DNA from: Bacteroidota bacterium | GTDB lineage: Bacteria > Bacteroidota > Bacteroidia > Chitinophagales > Chitinophagaceae | Assembly: GCA_023424015.1 (NCBI GenBank) | Contig: JAFAEM010000022.1 | Coordinates: forward strand, 186,001-250,000 | Direction: 5' to 3' | Length of the DNA stretch: 64,000 nt | Shown: positions 16,191 through 24,501 of the stretch, one piece after another | How the letters are laid out: every line of letters starts with the position of its first letter | How positions within the stretch are numbered: the first letter of the stretch is position 1 | Program-made: the position numbers and the translations under genes | The notes under the pieces: generated by a model | Databases searched by the model: none | Seen by the model: only the letters and a program-made list of their open reading frames with translations | Told to the model about the DNA's origin: nothing

Positions 16191-19088
16191 ATGGAAAAGA
16201 TAACGGAAGATGTCATTGAAGTATTTGGCGCGAGAGAACATAATCTTAAAAATATTGACATTGCCATACCAAAAAATAAACTGGTTGTTATAACCGGAAT
16301 TAGCGGTAGTGGCAAGTCATCACTTGCCTTTGATACCATTTATTCTGAAGGCCAGCGTCGCTATATGGAAACTTTCGGAGCTTATGCACGTCAGTTTATC
16401 GGCGATATGGAAAGGCCCGACGTCGATAAGATCACTGGTTTGTCGCCGGTGATCTCCATCGAACAAAAAACAACCAACAAGAACCCGCGTTCCACGGTTG
16501 GTACCATTACTGAAGTCTACGATTTTCTCCGGCTGATGTTTGCACGTATTGGTGAGGCCTATTCATACAATACCGGTAAAAAAATGGTGAAATGGAGCGA
16601 AGAGGAAATCGTCGAAAATATCTTCACAAGGTTTTACGGGAAAAAAATAAACCTCCTTGCGCCACTGGTACGTGGCCGTAAGGGCCATTACCGCGAACTC
16701 TTTGAAGACATTCGCAAAAAAGGTTTTTTGAAAGTGAGGGTTGATGGTGAAATCAAAGACCTCGTTCCTAAAATGCAGGTGGATCGGTACAAGATCCATG
16801 AAATTGAACTGGTGGTTGACAGGCTCCAGGTAACTGATGATCTGAAAGCCAGGCTGAGCCAAAGTGTGCAGCAGGCACTAAAACTTGGAAAAGATCTCAT
16901 GTTTGTAACCACCATGACTCCGGAACCTGGTGAAAGCAAGAACACGAGCAGAAAAAAAGAAGCTTCTCTGTTTGACGGATCTCACGCAGCCGCAACAAGT
17001 GCCTCTTACTCCAAATTGCTGATGTGTGAAGACACCGGTATCAGCTATGAAGAGCCGTCGCCCAACGCGTTTTCATTTAATTCTCCCTACGGAGCATGTC
17101 CTACCTGCAAGGGCCTGGGTACTACCTTTCATATAAATATGGACGCTGTTATCCCCGACCCATCTTTAAGTATTGGTGAAGGCGGCATCGCGCCCCTGGG
17201 AGGTGAAAGGGAGGCCTATGTGTATAAGACGGCGGAGGCAGTCGCTAAGAAGAATAAAATTTCGCTTACAAAACCGATCAGCGATATACCTAAAAAGGCC
17301 CTAAACATATTACTATATGGTAACGAGGAGGGGATTGAGCAGGAGATCGATTTTGATAATATGTCTAATGGAACTAGCGGCGATTATGAAGGTATCGTGA
17401 ATATGCTCAACCGTTGGTTCAACAATGGACAAAAAGAAGAACTCCGCAATTGGGCTGAAGACTATATGCAGCTTAAGCCCTGCGAGACCTGCAATGGCAC
17501 GCGCCTGAAAAAGGAAAGTCTCTGGTTTAAAGTGGCCGGCCGAAATATCGCCGAGTTGGGCAACATGAATCTGGACAACCTTGCCGCCTGGCTCGACGGA
17601 ATTGAGTTGCGCATTTCGAATAAGCAGAATATTATTGGTAAAGATGTTTTGAAAGAGATCAGGGAACGCCTGCAATTTTTACTTGACGTTGGTCTCACTT
17701 ACCTCACTCTTAACCGTAGCTCGAAAACTCTGAGTGGCGGGGAATCGCAGCGTATCAGGCTGGCTACGCAGATCGGTTCGCAGTTGCAAGGTATTACTTA
17801 TGTACTGGATGAACCGTCGATCGGATTACACCAGCGAGATAATCATCGCCTGATTGAAGCGTTGAAAAACCTGCGTGATATAGGTAATAGCGTCATAGTC
17901 GTAGAACACGATAAAGACATCATGCTGGCTGCCGATCACCTGATCGATATCGGACCAAGAGCAGGTTACCATGGCGGAAGGGTAGTTGCGCAGGGAGATC
18001 CGAAGCAACTATTGAAACTCGACACCATTACATCGGGTTATCTGAATGGTCGATTGAAGATCCCAGTACCCGCCGAAAGACGAAAAGGAAACGGAAAATT
18101 TCTTGAACTGAAAGGAGCGAAGGGTAACAACCTGAATAATGTGGATGTGAAATTCCCGCTAGGCAAATTCATTGTGGTCACAGGTGTAAGTGGAAGCGGT
18201 AAGTCCACACTGATCAATGAGACCTTATATCCGATACTTTCCCAGCATGCCTATGGTTCGAGAACCGCACCGCTGGAATACAAATCGATAAAAGGGCTGG
18301 ATCATATTGATAAGGTGGTTGAGATCGATCAGTCGCCGATTGGCCGCACACCGAGAAGTAACCCGGCTACTTATTGTGGCTTTTTTACCGAGATCAGAAC
18401 ACTTTTCGCATCGATACCTGAAGCGAAGATCAGGGGCTACAATGCAGGGCGGTTTTCCTTCAATGTCAAAAGCGGTCGCTGCGATGTGTGTGAAGGCGGG
18501 GGGATGCGGGTGATTGAAATGAATTTCCTCCCCGATGTATATGTACATTGTGAGAAATGCAATGGTAAACGTTACAACCGCGAAACACTCGAGATCCGTT
18601 ATAAAGGCAAATCCATCGCTGATGTTCTGGAAATGACGGTTGAAGAAGCCGTGGAATTTTTTCAGCCGGTACCTTATATCTACCGTAAGATAAAAGTCCT
18701 GCAGGAAGTGGGGCTGGGATATATCACTCTCGGTCAGTCTGCAGTCACTTTAAGCGGGGGCGAAGCGCAACGGGTAAAGCTATCAACTGAACTTTCAAAA
18801 CGAGACACTGGAAAAACATTCTATATTCTTGATGAGCCCACAACCGGTTTGCATTTTGAAGATATACGTCACCTGCTGGATGTTTTGAACAAGCTGGTTG
18901 AGCGCGGCAATACTGTGCTGGTGATTGAACATAATATGGATGTGATCAAAGTAGCGGATCATATCATCGATATCGGTCCCGAAGGCGGAGATGGTGGAGG
19001 CAGGATATTGTTTGAAGGTACACCGGAAGATCTGGTGAAAAACGAGGAGAGTCACACCGCCAGGTTCTTAAAAACCGAACTCAGTTAA
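16191..19088 (+). CDS. uvrA: Excinuclease ABC subunit A
   Basis: A 965-residue UvrA, the DNA-damage-sensing ATPase of nucleotide excision repair. Two ABC modules are present: Walker A GISGSGKS (36-43) and GVSGSGKS (about 665-672), signatures LSGGESQRIRLA and LSGGEAQRVKLS, Walker B YVLDEPSIGLH and YILDEPTTGLH. Two zinc-finger modules are intact: CPTC/CETC in the first half and CDVC/CEKC in the second. The extra N-terminal zinc module seen in E. coli and Geobacillus UvrA (CPxH after the first signature domain) is replaced by AYSYNTGKKMVKW with no cysteine, a form I associate with Bacteroidota. A weak promoter-like TATCTTCG lies at 16140-16147. A strong terminator follows. Confidence 0.97.
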   Translation: MEKITEDVIEVFGAREHNLKNIDIAIPKNKLVVITGISGSGKSSLAFDTIYSEGQRRYMETFGAYARQFIGDMERPDVDKITGLSPVISIEQKTTNKNPRSTVGTITEVYDFLRLMFARIGEAYSYNTGKKMVKWSEEEIVENIFTRFYGKKINLLAPLVRGRKGHYRELFEDIRKKGFLKVRVDGEIKDLVPKMQVDRYKIHEIELVVDRLQVTDDLKARLSQSVQQALKLGKDLMFVTTMTPEPGESKNTSRKKEASLFDGSHAAATSASYSKLLMCEDTGISYEEPSPNAFSFNSPYGACPTCKGLGTTFHINMDAVIPDPSLSIGEGGIAPLGGEREAYVYKTAEAVAKKNKISLTKPISDIPKKALNILLYGNEEGIEQEIDFDNMSNGTSGDYEGIVNMLNRWFNNGQKEELRNWAEDYMQLKPCETCNGTRLKKESLWFKVAGRNIAELGNMNLDNLAAWLDGIELRISNKQNIIGKDVLKEIRERLQFLLDVGLTYLTLNRSSKTLSGGESQRIRLATQIGSQLQGITYVLDEPSIGLHQRDNHRLIEALKNLRDIGNSVIVVEHDKDIMLAADHLIDIGPRAGYHGGRVVAQGDPKQLLKLDTITSGYLNGRLKIPVPAERRKGNGKFLELKGAKGNNLNNVDVKFPLGKFIVVTGVSGSGKSTLINETLYPILSQHAYGSRTAPLEYKSIKGLDHIDKVVEIDQSPIGRTPRSNPATYCGFFTEIRTLFASIPEAKIRGYNAGRFSFNVKSGRCDVCEGGGMRVIEMNFLPDVYVHCEKCNGKRYNRETLEIRYKGKSIADVLEMTVEEAVEFFQPVPYIYRKIKVLQEVGLGYITLGQSAVTLSGGEAQRVKLSTELSKRDTGKTFYILDEPTTGLHFEDIRHLLDVLNKLVERGNTVLVIEHNMDVIKVADHIIDIGPEGGDGGGRILFEGTPEDLVKNEESHTARFLKTELS

Positions 19089-19116
19089 ATCAACTTAATC
19101 AATAAGTCGTAAAAGC

Positions 19117-19160
19117 AAAACAGGCTGTATCAAAAACAAAGTTTTGATACAGCCTGTTTT
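19117..19160. terminator. Bidirectional intrinsic terminator
   Basis: A perfect 19-bp stem (19117-19135 with 19142-19160) and a 6-base loop, with A/T-rich ends giving U-runs on both strands. It lies between the convergent uvrA (+) and Yip1-like (-) genes. Confidence 0.92.
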
Positions 19161-19173
19161 TATTTATAATGAA

Positions 19174-19776
19174 TCAGAGATTCAGATCCAGCCCGTCAAC
19201 GCCATAAGGCTTCAACGGTAGAATAGCAGCCATGATCATACCTATTACGAAATAAACCACAATGATCACGAGCAATGATACCACGAAGTAACCAATATGC
19301 TTGTCTTCTGGTGTTTTCTTCAACTTTGGCAGACCAAGATAAAGCAGGTAAAGGCCATACAATCCCGCCAGGGCGCCAACTATGGCAATAGACGGAATGA
19401 TCGCCAGTAAACCACCTACCCATCCGGGTGTATAAGAGTAGGCTACGAGTTGAACGGAGCGCCCCATGTTTTTCTCAGAGCCAAAGCTGGGAGCCAGGGC
19501 GTCGATGACAAATGCGCTTACAAAAACGCTGATCAATGCTGTAATCAGTACGTTGATGGCCTGGTAAAGACCGAGGTCGATCGATTTGAACCTGATTCCA
19601 AAATAGCTCACGCCGATCAGGCCATACCCGATAAAGGCTGCTACGGCCGCAGCGCCTGCCAGCGGTAGCACGTAGCCAGTGATGATCTTACCGATATCAG
19701 GTTGTTCGGTGGAGATCACATCCCACTCCTTAGCCGGTGCGACGATAATGTTTTTTGCGCGTTCGATTAAATTCAT
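19174..19776 (-). CDS. Yip1-family membrane protein
   Basis: A 200-residue inner-membrane protein. The N-terminal RAKNIIVAPAKEWDVIS motif followed by five hydrophobic helices is typical of bacterial Yip1/DUF1282 proteins. Helices lie near residues 30-50, 70-95, 110-135 (WVGGLLAIIPSIAIVGALAGLYGLYLLYLGL spans two) and 165-187. No enzymatic motif is present, and the function of the bacterial family is not established. It converges on uvrA with a shared terminator. Confidence 0.85.
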   Translation of the reverse strand: MNLIERAKNIIVAPAKEWDVISTEQPDIGKIITGYVLPLAGAAAVAAFIGYGLIGVSYFGIRFKSIDLGLYQAINVLITALISVFVSAFVIDALAPSFGSEKNMGRSVQLVAYSYTPGWVGGLLAIIPSIAIVGALAGLYGLYLLYLGLPKLKKTPEDKHIGYFVVSLLVIIVVYFVIGMIMAAILPLKPYGVDGLDLNL

Positions 19777-20201
19777 AATGCGTTGGTTTTAGTCAACTAA
19801 TGTAATAAAACTGTTTTGAATTTACCAAAACAAAAATGCACATGACTGTGTATAACAACGAATTAAGAAGGGAGGGTAGAAATGGCGGAATAGCCCGTAA
19901 AACAGGGCAGGGAGTGATTGGAAAAATCTTTACCAAATGGCCAGCAACTGGATTTTCCGGATACAGGATTTTAGCAATTTCCCCGCCCGCCGGCAAGCAG
20001 GCCTTTTTACGGGTCTTAGTTATGATGAAAAAAAGAGCTCAGAAAAAAAGTCCAATAAGCAAGCGCAGAGAGTATTTAATAAAATGTATACTAATGAGAG
20101 TACCAATAGAGAACGGATTAGGTTTCATCAACCAGGGTATCAGATTCTATTAAGCTCTCTGCTGCTTATTGGAACAGAGGTTGCGCACTTGTAAAAGAGC
20201 A
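19777..20201. other. Intergenic region with a GC-rich mini-palindrome and an imperfect inverted repeat
   Basis: About 425 bases without a convincing gene; + strand frames of 85-105 codons exist but do not read like protein. It holds a GC-rich CCCGCCGGCAAGCAGGC stretch near 19986-20002 and an imperfect inverted repeat with arms near 20050-20078 and 20150-20172. Confidence 0.5.
20050..20173. repeat. Imperfect inverted repeat, about 22-bp arms
   Basis: The left arm (TCCAATAAGCA then GCGCAGAGAG) matches the reverse complement of the right arm (CTCTCTGCTGCTTATTGGA) except for a 2-3-base insertion, with roughly 75 bases between. No target-site duplication is visible. It could be a small non-autonomous element or a folded RNA. 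Confidence 0.35.
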
Positions 20202-20597
20202 TTAGCGAATTTCAAATTTCCCGGTGGCTGTTTCTTCATCGCCACTGAAAACATGATAAATATATTTTCCTCTTTTGAGGCCGGTGATTCGATGGTGATC
20301 CCCTTCTTCCATCCTGTAGTGTTTTAGCAATACACCCTGCAGGTCAAATACAAAGAAATCGATTTCTATTCCGTCGTTTTCCTTGGCAACCACGTGCATG
20401 GTTCTTTTAACAATATCAGGATAGATCTTTACAGCATTGTTGTTACGGGGAGAGGAATAACCCTGATGTCTTCTTTCAACCGGCCTGGTTTTGCCTGTCG
20501 TGGCATGGGGTATCCTTTCGCTCGTGGTTCGCGTACTACTGGTCAAAACGCTGAGACAAATACCAGCAGTAAGAGACAATGTTAATTTTGGACTCAT
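20202..20597 (-). CDS. Small exported protein consisting mainly of a T9SS type A sorting domain
   Basis: A 131-residue protein with a signal-like N-terminus (LTLSLTAGICLSVLTSS) and a disordered Arg/Thr/Pro-rich linker to about residue 50. The final 80 residues look like a C-terminal type IX secretion sorting domain: VKIYPDIVKRTMHV (the usual YPNP position reads YPDI), IDFFVFDLQGVLLKHYRM, ITGLKRGKYIYHVFSGDEETATGKFEIR. Such domains normally follow a large cargo; here there is almost none, so the protein may be a remnant of a larger secreted protein or a genuine small one. It is 30 bases after the outer-membrane barrel gene. Confidence 0.65.
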   Translation of the reverse strand: MSPKLTLSLTAGICLSVLTSSTRTTSERIPHATTGKTRPVERRHQGYSSPRNNNAVKIYPDIVKRTMHVVAKENDGIEIDFFVFDLQGVLLKHYRMEEGDHHRITGLKRGKYIYHVFSGDEETATGKFEIR

Positions 20598-20627
20598 AAG
20601 GGTTTGGGTTCGGATTTATGAAATGCC

Positions 20628-21584
20628 TTAATAGAATACCGGGCAACGCATTTGTCTTCTTGCATTGTCGAAAGTATTCAGTCTCCAGCCAAAACGAAGC
20701 AGTGTGGAGAAGAAAGCATCGTTGTCGGTATGATCTCCCCTGATATAACCACCCAGTGAAGACGGCCTGGTGGTTACGCTGGCGTAGCTTCCACGATAAT
20801 AAAGCCTTCTTGCTTTGGCAGCATCTGCAGCAGACAGGTAGTTGGCAAACAATGCCGGATCGATATAACCGGTACTTACATCATCAATATAGTCTGTAAA
20901 CAGCTGGCGGTGCAATACCTCCAGTCCTACATAAAAATTTTCTTTCAGGTAATATTTGAAACCTAATCCCATAGGGACTTCTTTTTGGATCAGGCTGTAT
21001 TCCTTCCTGTCGGGATACTCAACCATGCCCTGTCCTTCAAGCCGGAGAGGTTTCAGTTCTACCCACTGACCATCGAGTTTTGTTTTGGGATTATATTTTA
21101 AAAGGCCAAAACCTATAATACCATAAGGGCGGAACTTACCCTGTAAGCCATCATATTTTTCGAAGAAAACAGTGGGATAAATTTCCGCTGCAACATAAGC
21201 CTCCAGCGCGGAAGTTTTAAAACTTAAGTTCCTTTGAAGACGATCTACCTCTGCACCACCCTTGTTAGGAGCTTCCGCATCATCACCACTAAGTACACCA
21301 TGGTTCAGGGCTAGACGGAATCCCAGCCAGTCTGACGCATAGTAAGTGGCATAAAGTGTTTTTGAAAACTTGGTAAGAGGGAAATCGATGTCCTTGACAA
21401 AGTCACGACCGATACCAGCGCTACCACCAAGGTCACCGAGAAAGAACATGGGACCAAAACCCAGGCCCACTTCGAACTTCCCGTTGCCGGTTGTTATTGA
21501 CTGAGAATAAGATCGATTGGAAAATAAATTGAACGTTAAGATCAGTACCAGGACCGGCACTGCAATGCGTAACTTGTTTCTCAT
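20628..21584 (-). CDS. Outer membrane beta-barrel protein
   Basis: A 318-residue protein with a signal peptide ending near NRSYSQ and alternating amphipathic strands throughout (FEVGLGFGPMFFLGDLGG, LYATYYASDWLGFRLALNHG, YGIIGFGLLKYNP, MGLGFKYYLKENFYVGLEVLHR, TLLRFGWRL), as in Bacteroidota porin-like/DUF6089-type barrels. The frame extends 14 codons upstream, but the ATG at 21584 directly precedes the signal peptide. The role is unknown, perhaps structural or in transport. The T9SS-CTD protein follows 30 bases downstream and may be co-transcribed. Confidence 0.75.
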   Translation of the reverse strand: MRNKLRIAVPVLVLILTFNLFSNRSYSQSITTGNGKFEVGLGFGPMFFLGDLGGSAGIGRDFVKDIDFPLTKFSKTLYATYYASDWLGFRLALNHGVLSGDDAEAPNKGGAEVDRLQRNLSFKTSALEAYVAAEIYPTVFFEKYDGLQGKFRPYGIIGFGLLKYNPKTKLDGQWVELKPLRLEGQGMVEYPDRKEYSLIQKEVPMGLGFKYYLKENFYVGLEVLHRQLFTDYIDDVSTGYIDPALFANYLSAADAAKARRLYYRGSYASVTTRPSSLGGYIRGDHTDNDAFFSTLLRFGWRLNTFDNARRQMRCPVFY

Positions 21585-21712
21585 AGATTCAGATTTCTGG
21601 TTTCTACTATTGGATTTCGATAACAAAGAAGATAAAGAAAACTGTAAGGAAAGAATGTAAAAGAGTATTTTTTAATTCTTTGCCAGAGAAAAAGTTGATC
21701 TACTTAGTGGAT

Positions 21713-22168
21713 TTACGAAAGGGCTGCCGGGCGCAGCATCTCGATATGGTCAATTCCATCTTCATCATAAATTTCACTGCTTTGTGTAAAACCCAATGAT
21801 TCATAGAATTTTTTGAGATGAAACTGAGCGCCGATCCGGATGGGTGTATCCCCAAAGAGTTTTTTGCTTTCCTCGATGCTTTTTTTCATTAATTCTACCC
21901 CCAAACCGGTGCCGCGAACGCGTGGAGAAGTGACGACACGTCCGATAGAAGGTTCTGCAAAAGAAATGCCGGCGGGAACCAGCCGGGTATATCCTGCCAG
22001 CGCATTATCCCGCCATCCCATCAGGTGCCAGGAAACCTGGTCCTTGTCATCCATATCGAGGAATATGCAATTTTGTTCTACTACGAATACTTCCGACCGA
22101 AGTTGAAGGATACTATAAAGTTCCTGAGTAGTAAGTGATTCGAAATTCCTGAGCTGCCATGAAACCAT
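21713..22168 (-). CDS. elaA: ElaA-type GNAT acetyltransferase
   Basis: A 151-residue GCN5-related N-acetyltransferase of the ElaA family. Family markers are LRSEVFVVEQNCIFLDMDDKD near the start, the acetyl-CoA-binding loop VRGTGLGVELMKKS (residues about 84-97, R-x-x-G-x-G/A) and HLKKFYESLGFTQSSEIYDEDGIDHIEM near the end. The substrate is unknown for this family. It lies 21 bases downstream of the truncated haemoglobin gene on the same strand. Confidence 0.9.
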   Translation of the reverse strand: MVSWQLRNFESLTTQELYSILQLRSEVFVVEQNCIFLDMDDKDQVSWHLMGWRDNALAGYTRLVPAGISFAEPSIGRVVTSPRVRGTGLGVELMKKSIEESKKLFGDTPIRIGAQFHLKKFYESLGFTQSSEIYDEDGIDHIEMLRPAALS

Positions 22169-22189
22169 ATATACGTCTTTAGTCTTGAT

Positions 22190-22591
22190 TTAGTTTCGGG
22201 TATCGCCGGGATAGAAACCCTGGTTTTCCTGCTTCATCCGGAATAGCATTAGCGAAGCAATCGACTTCGCTTTTTTCTTGGCCATGTCTGCAGTATTGCC
22301 TGTGAAAAGCTGGTCCACTGTTTCGTTGAACAGGGAAAGCCACCGATCGAAATGCTTCTCCTCAAAAGGCTCTTTTCGATTCAGTGCATAATGAACCGCC
22401 ATGGCATTGTTTCGATACTTTGCAGCATCGAGTAACAAAGTTTCCCAAAAATCACAAATGATGGGTATATGATGGTCCCAGTTCACTTTGGCGATGTCGT
22501 TAAAGATATAACCAATGGTATCATCTTTTTTTACCTTATCATAAAATTCGGTCATTAGCTTTTCAATATCACTCCTCGTTTGAATGTCCAT
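22190..22591 (-). CDS. Group III truncated haemoglobin
   Basis: A 133-residue truncated globin. YDKVKKDDTIGYIFNDIAKVNWDHHIPIICDFWETLLL and EKHFDRWLSLFNETVDQLF (the His of KHF is the probable proximal haem ligand) match group III trHbs. These proteins bind O2 or NO and are linked to redox or peroxide chemistry, but roles vary. It precedes elaA by 21 bases on the same strand. Confidence 0.85.
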   Translation of the reverse strand: MDIQTRSDIEKLMTEFYDKVKKDDTIGYIFNDIAKVNWDHHIPIICDFWETLLLDAAKYRNNAMAVHYALNRKEPFEEKHFDRWLSLFNETVDQLFTGNTADMAKKKAKSIASLMLFRMKQENQGFYPGDTRN

Positions 22592-22792
22592 CAGTAGTCG
22601 AATTTTAACTTCCGGGTATGCTTTTGAGAAAAGCGAATCCTTAACCGGGATAGATGCAAGTTACTTAGCCCGACGTATTTTTTGGCAATGTATTTTCCTG
22701 TTTTAGGCCGGCTTCATGATCTGGATTACTATCCTTTTTCGTGTTTTTTGACCAGTAATATGAAATTTGCTTTTATTTGTAAAAACTTAACA

Positions 22793-23056
22793 ATGACGCT
22801 TACGGGTGATAAACTTGGCTTACTTCTCCTTGCAAGAGGAATGAAGCAAAGGGAATTGGCTGGTAAGATGGGTATTAGACAGCAACGAATCTCTGTATTA
22901 GAAAACAGCCCGGGAATTTCAGCGGAGCAAACAAAAAAAATATTTGCTGTGCTTAATCTTTCTAAACCGGAGGCAGAAAAAATATTTAAAGAGCCCACTA
23001 TCTATAAAAAGCGGAGCAAGGGAAAGAGAAGGGGATATGCCTGTCTTCTGAGTTGA
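22793..23056 (+). CDS. XRE-type helix-turn-helix protein
   Basis: An 87-residue DNA-binding protein: LTGDKLGLLLLARGMKQRELAGKMGIRQQRISVLENSPGISAEQTKKIFAVLNL is a complete XRE/Cro-type HTH, followed by a basic tail (KKRSKGKRRG). The frame is open further upstream with an ATG at 22760 and another at 22688; the ATG at 22793 was chosen because the HTH begins immediately after it. It stands alone between divergent trHb and convergent rarA, and its target is unknown. Confidence 0.75.
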   Translation: MTLTGDKLGLLLLARGMKQRELAGKMGIRQQRISVLENSPGISAEQTKKIFAVLNLSKPEAEKIFKEPTIYKKRSKGKRRGYACLLS

Positions 23057-23072
23057 CTACTGATAAAAGCAA

Positions 23073-24332
23073 TCAGTAATTATACTTATCCTCCCATAAT
23101 TTTTTTAAATATCTCCTTATTTCTTCTTCTCTTGCATTTTTTCCGGGGTCATAAAATTTTGTACCGGCAATTTCTTTTGGCAAATATTCCTGCGGTGAAA
23201 AATTCTTTTCATAGTCATGTGAATATTCATAGTTCTTCCCGTAACCCATCTTTTTCATCAGCTTAGTCGGAGCATTGCGAATATGAAGCGGAATCGAGAG
23301 GTCGCCGTGACGAAGGACTGCACTCACCGCTTCGCTGATCGCTATCGTAGCCGAATTACTTTTTGGACTGGAGGCGAGGTAAATGGCACATTGAGACAAT
23401 ATGAGCTGCGATTCCGGATAACCGATCTTGTTTACGGCATCAAAGGTCGCGTTCGCCATAACCAGTGCTGTAGGATTCGCATTGCCAATATCTTCACTGG
23501 CCAGTATAAGCATCCTTCGGGCGATGAATTTTACATCTTCGCCGCCTTCCACCATGCGTGCGAGCCAGTAAATCGCGGCATTGGGATCGCTGCCCCGGAT
23601 CGATTTGATGAAAGCGGAAATAATATCATAGTGTTGTTCACCACTTTTATCATAAAGCGCAATCTTTTTTTGCGCTACCTCCATCACCAGCTGATCAGTG
23701 ATTTGAAGCGAGCCAGTTCCATCATTGGTTTCAGTCACCAGTTCCAGGAGGTTAAGAAGTTTCCGGGCATCACCCCCCGAGATATTAATGAGCGCCCCGG
23801 TTTCTTTCAGGCTGATATTTTTCTTTTTGAGCAATTCATCTTTTTCTATCGCTAATTGCAGCAGCCCCACGAGGTCTTCTTCGTCCAGTGGCTTCAGGAC
23901 ATAGACCTGGCAACGGCTAAGCAGTGCGCTGTTGACTTCGAAAGATGGGTTTTCGGTTGTTGCGCCGATAAGGGTAATGATCCCTTTCTCCACTGCCCCA
24001 AGTAAAGCATCCTGCTGACCTTTATTGAAGCGATGTATCTCATCAATAAATAAAATACTCTCAGGCAGTGCTTTGGACTTTTCTATCACTTCACGCACGT
24101 CTTTCACACCTGAGCTAATGGCGCTAAGCGTAAAGAAAGGAGCCTCAAGTGTATTGGCAATGATGTTGGCGATGGTTGTCTTACCCGTGCCAGGTGGTCC
24201 CCAAAGAATCATAGAGGGGATCCGGCCACGCCCGATCGCTGTTCGCAAAATGCTTCCTTTGCCAGTCAGGTGCTGTTGCCCGACAAGCTCATCTAAACTG
24301 TGGGGACGTATTCGCTCGGCTAATGGGATCAT
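23073..24332 (-). CDS. rarA: Replication-associated recombination protein A (AAA ATPase)
   Basis: A 419-residue RarA/MgsA clamp-loader-like ATPase acting at stalled replication forks. MIPLAERIRPHSLDELVGQQHL opens the family pattern; Walker A is GPPGTGKTT, Walker B ILFIDEIHR, sensor ATTENPSF and the lid/C-terminal domain has SAFIKSIRGSDPNAAIYWLARMVEGGEDVKFIARRM. Length is normal. It converges on the HTH gene across a 16-base gap. Confidence 0.96.
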   Translation of the reverse strand: MIPLAERIRPHSLDELVGQQHLTGKGSILRTAIGRGRIPSMILWGPPGTGKTTIANIIANTLEAPFFTLSAISSGVKDVREVIEKSKALPESILFIDEIHRFNKGQQDALLGAVEKGIITLIGATTENPSFEVNSALLSRCQVYVLKPLDEEDLVGLLQLAIEKDELLKKKNISLKETGALINISGGDARKLLNLLELVTETNDGTGSLQITDQLVMEVAQKKIALYDKSGEQHYDIISAFIKSIRGSDPNAAIYWLARMVEGGEDVKFIARRMLILASEDIGNANPTALVMANATFDAVNKIGYPESQLILSQCAIYLASSPKSNSATIAISEAVSAVLRHGDLSIPLHIRNAPTKLMKKMGYGKNYEYSHDYEKNFSPQEYLPKEIAGTKFYDPGKNAREEEIRRYLKKLWEDKYNY

Positions 24333-24501
24333 AATTTAGGCGGGTGTGAACAATAAAAAAGGCAAATCCACATTTGCAAATTAGCGATTCCCCTTCAAAT
24401 GATATTTTGAAAGGCGCAAAGCAGTGCCCGGGAACTTTCGATTCCCGTAATTTCTTTTTCTAACATATAGTTTTGTATTTTGAAAATCGATTTTGAAGAA
24501 A

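Noticed and set aside
19836..20194. Overlapping 85- and 105-codon + strand frames between the Yip1-like gene and the T9SS-CTD gene
   Set aside because: No signal, domain or protein-like pattern; the region carries an inverted repeat instead.
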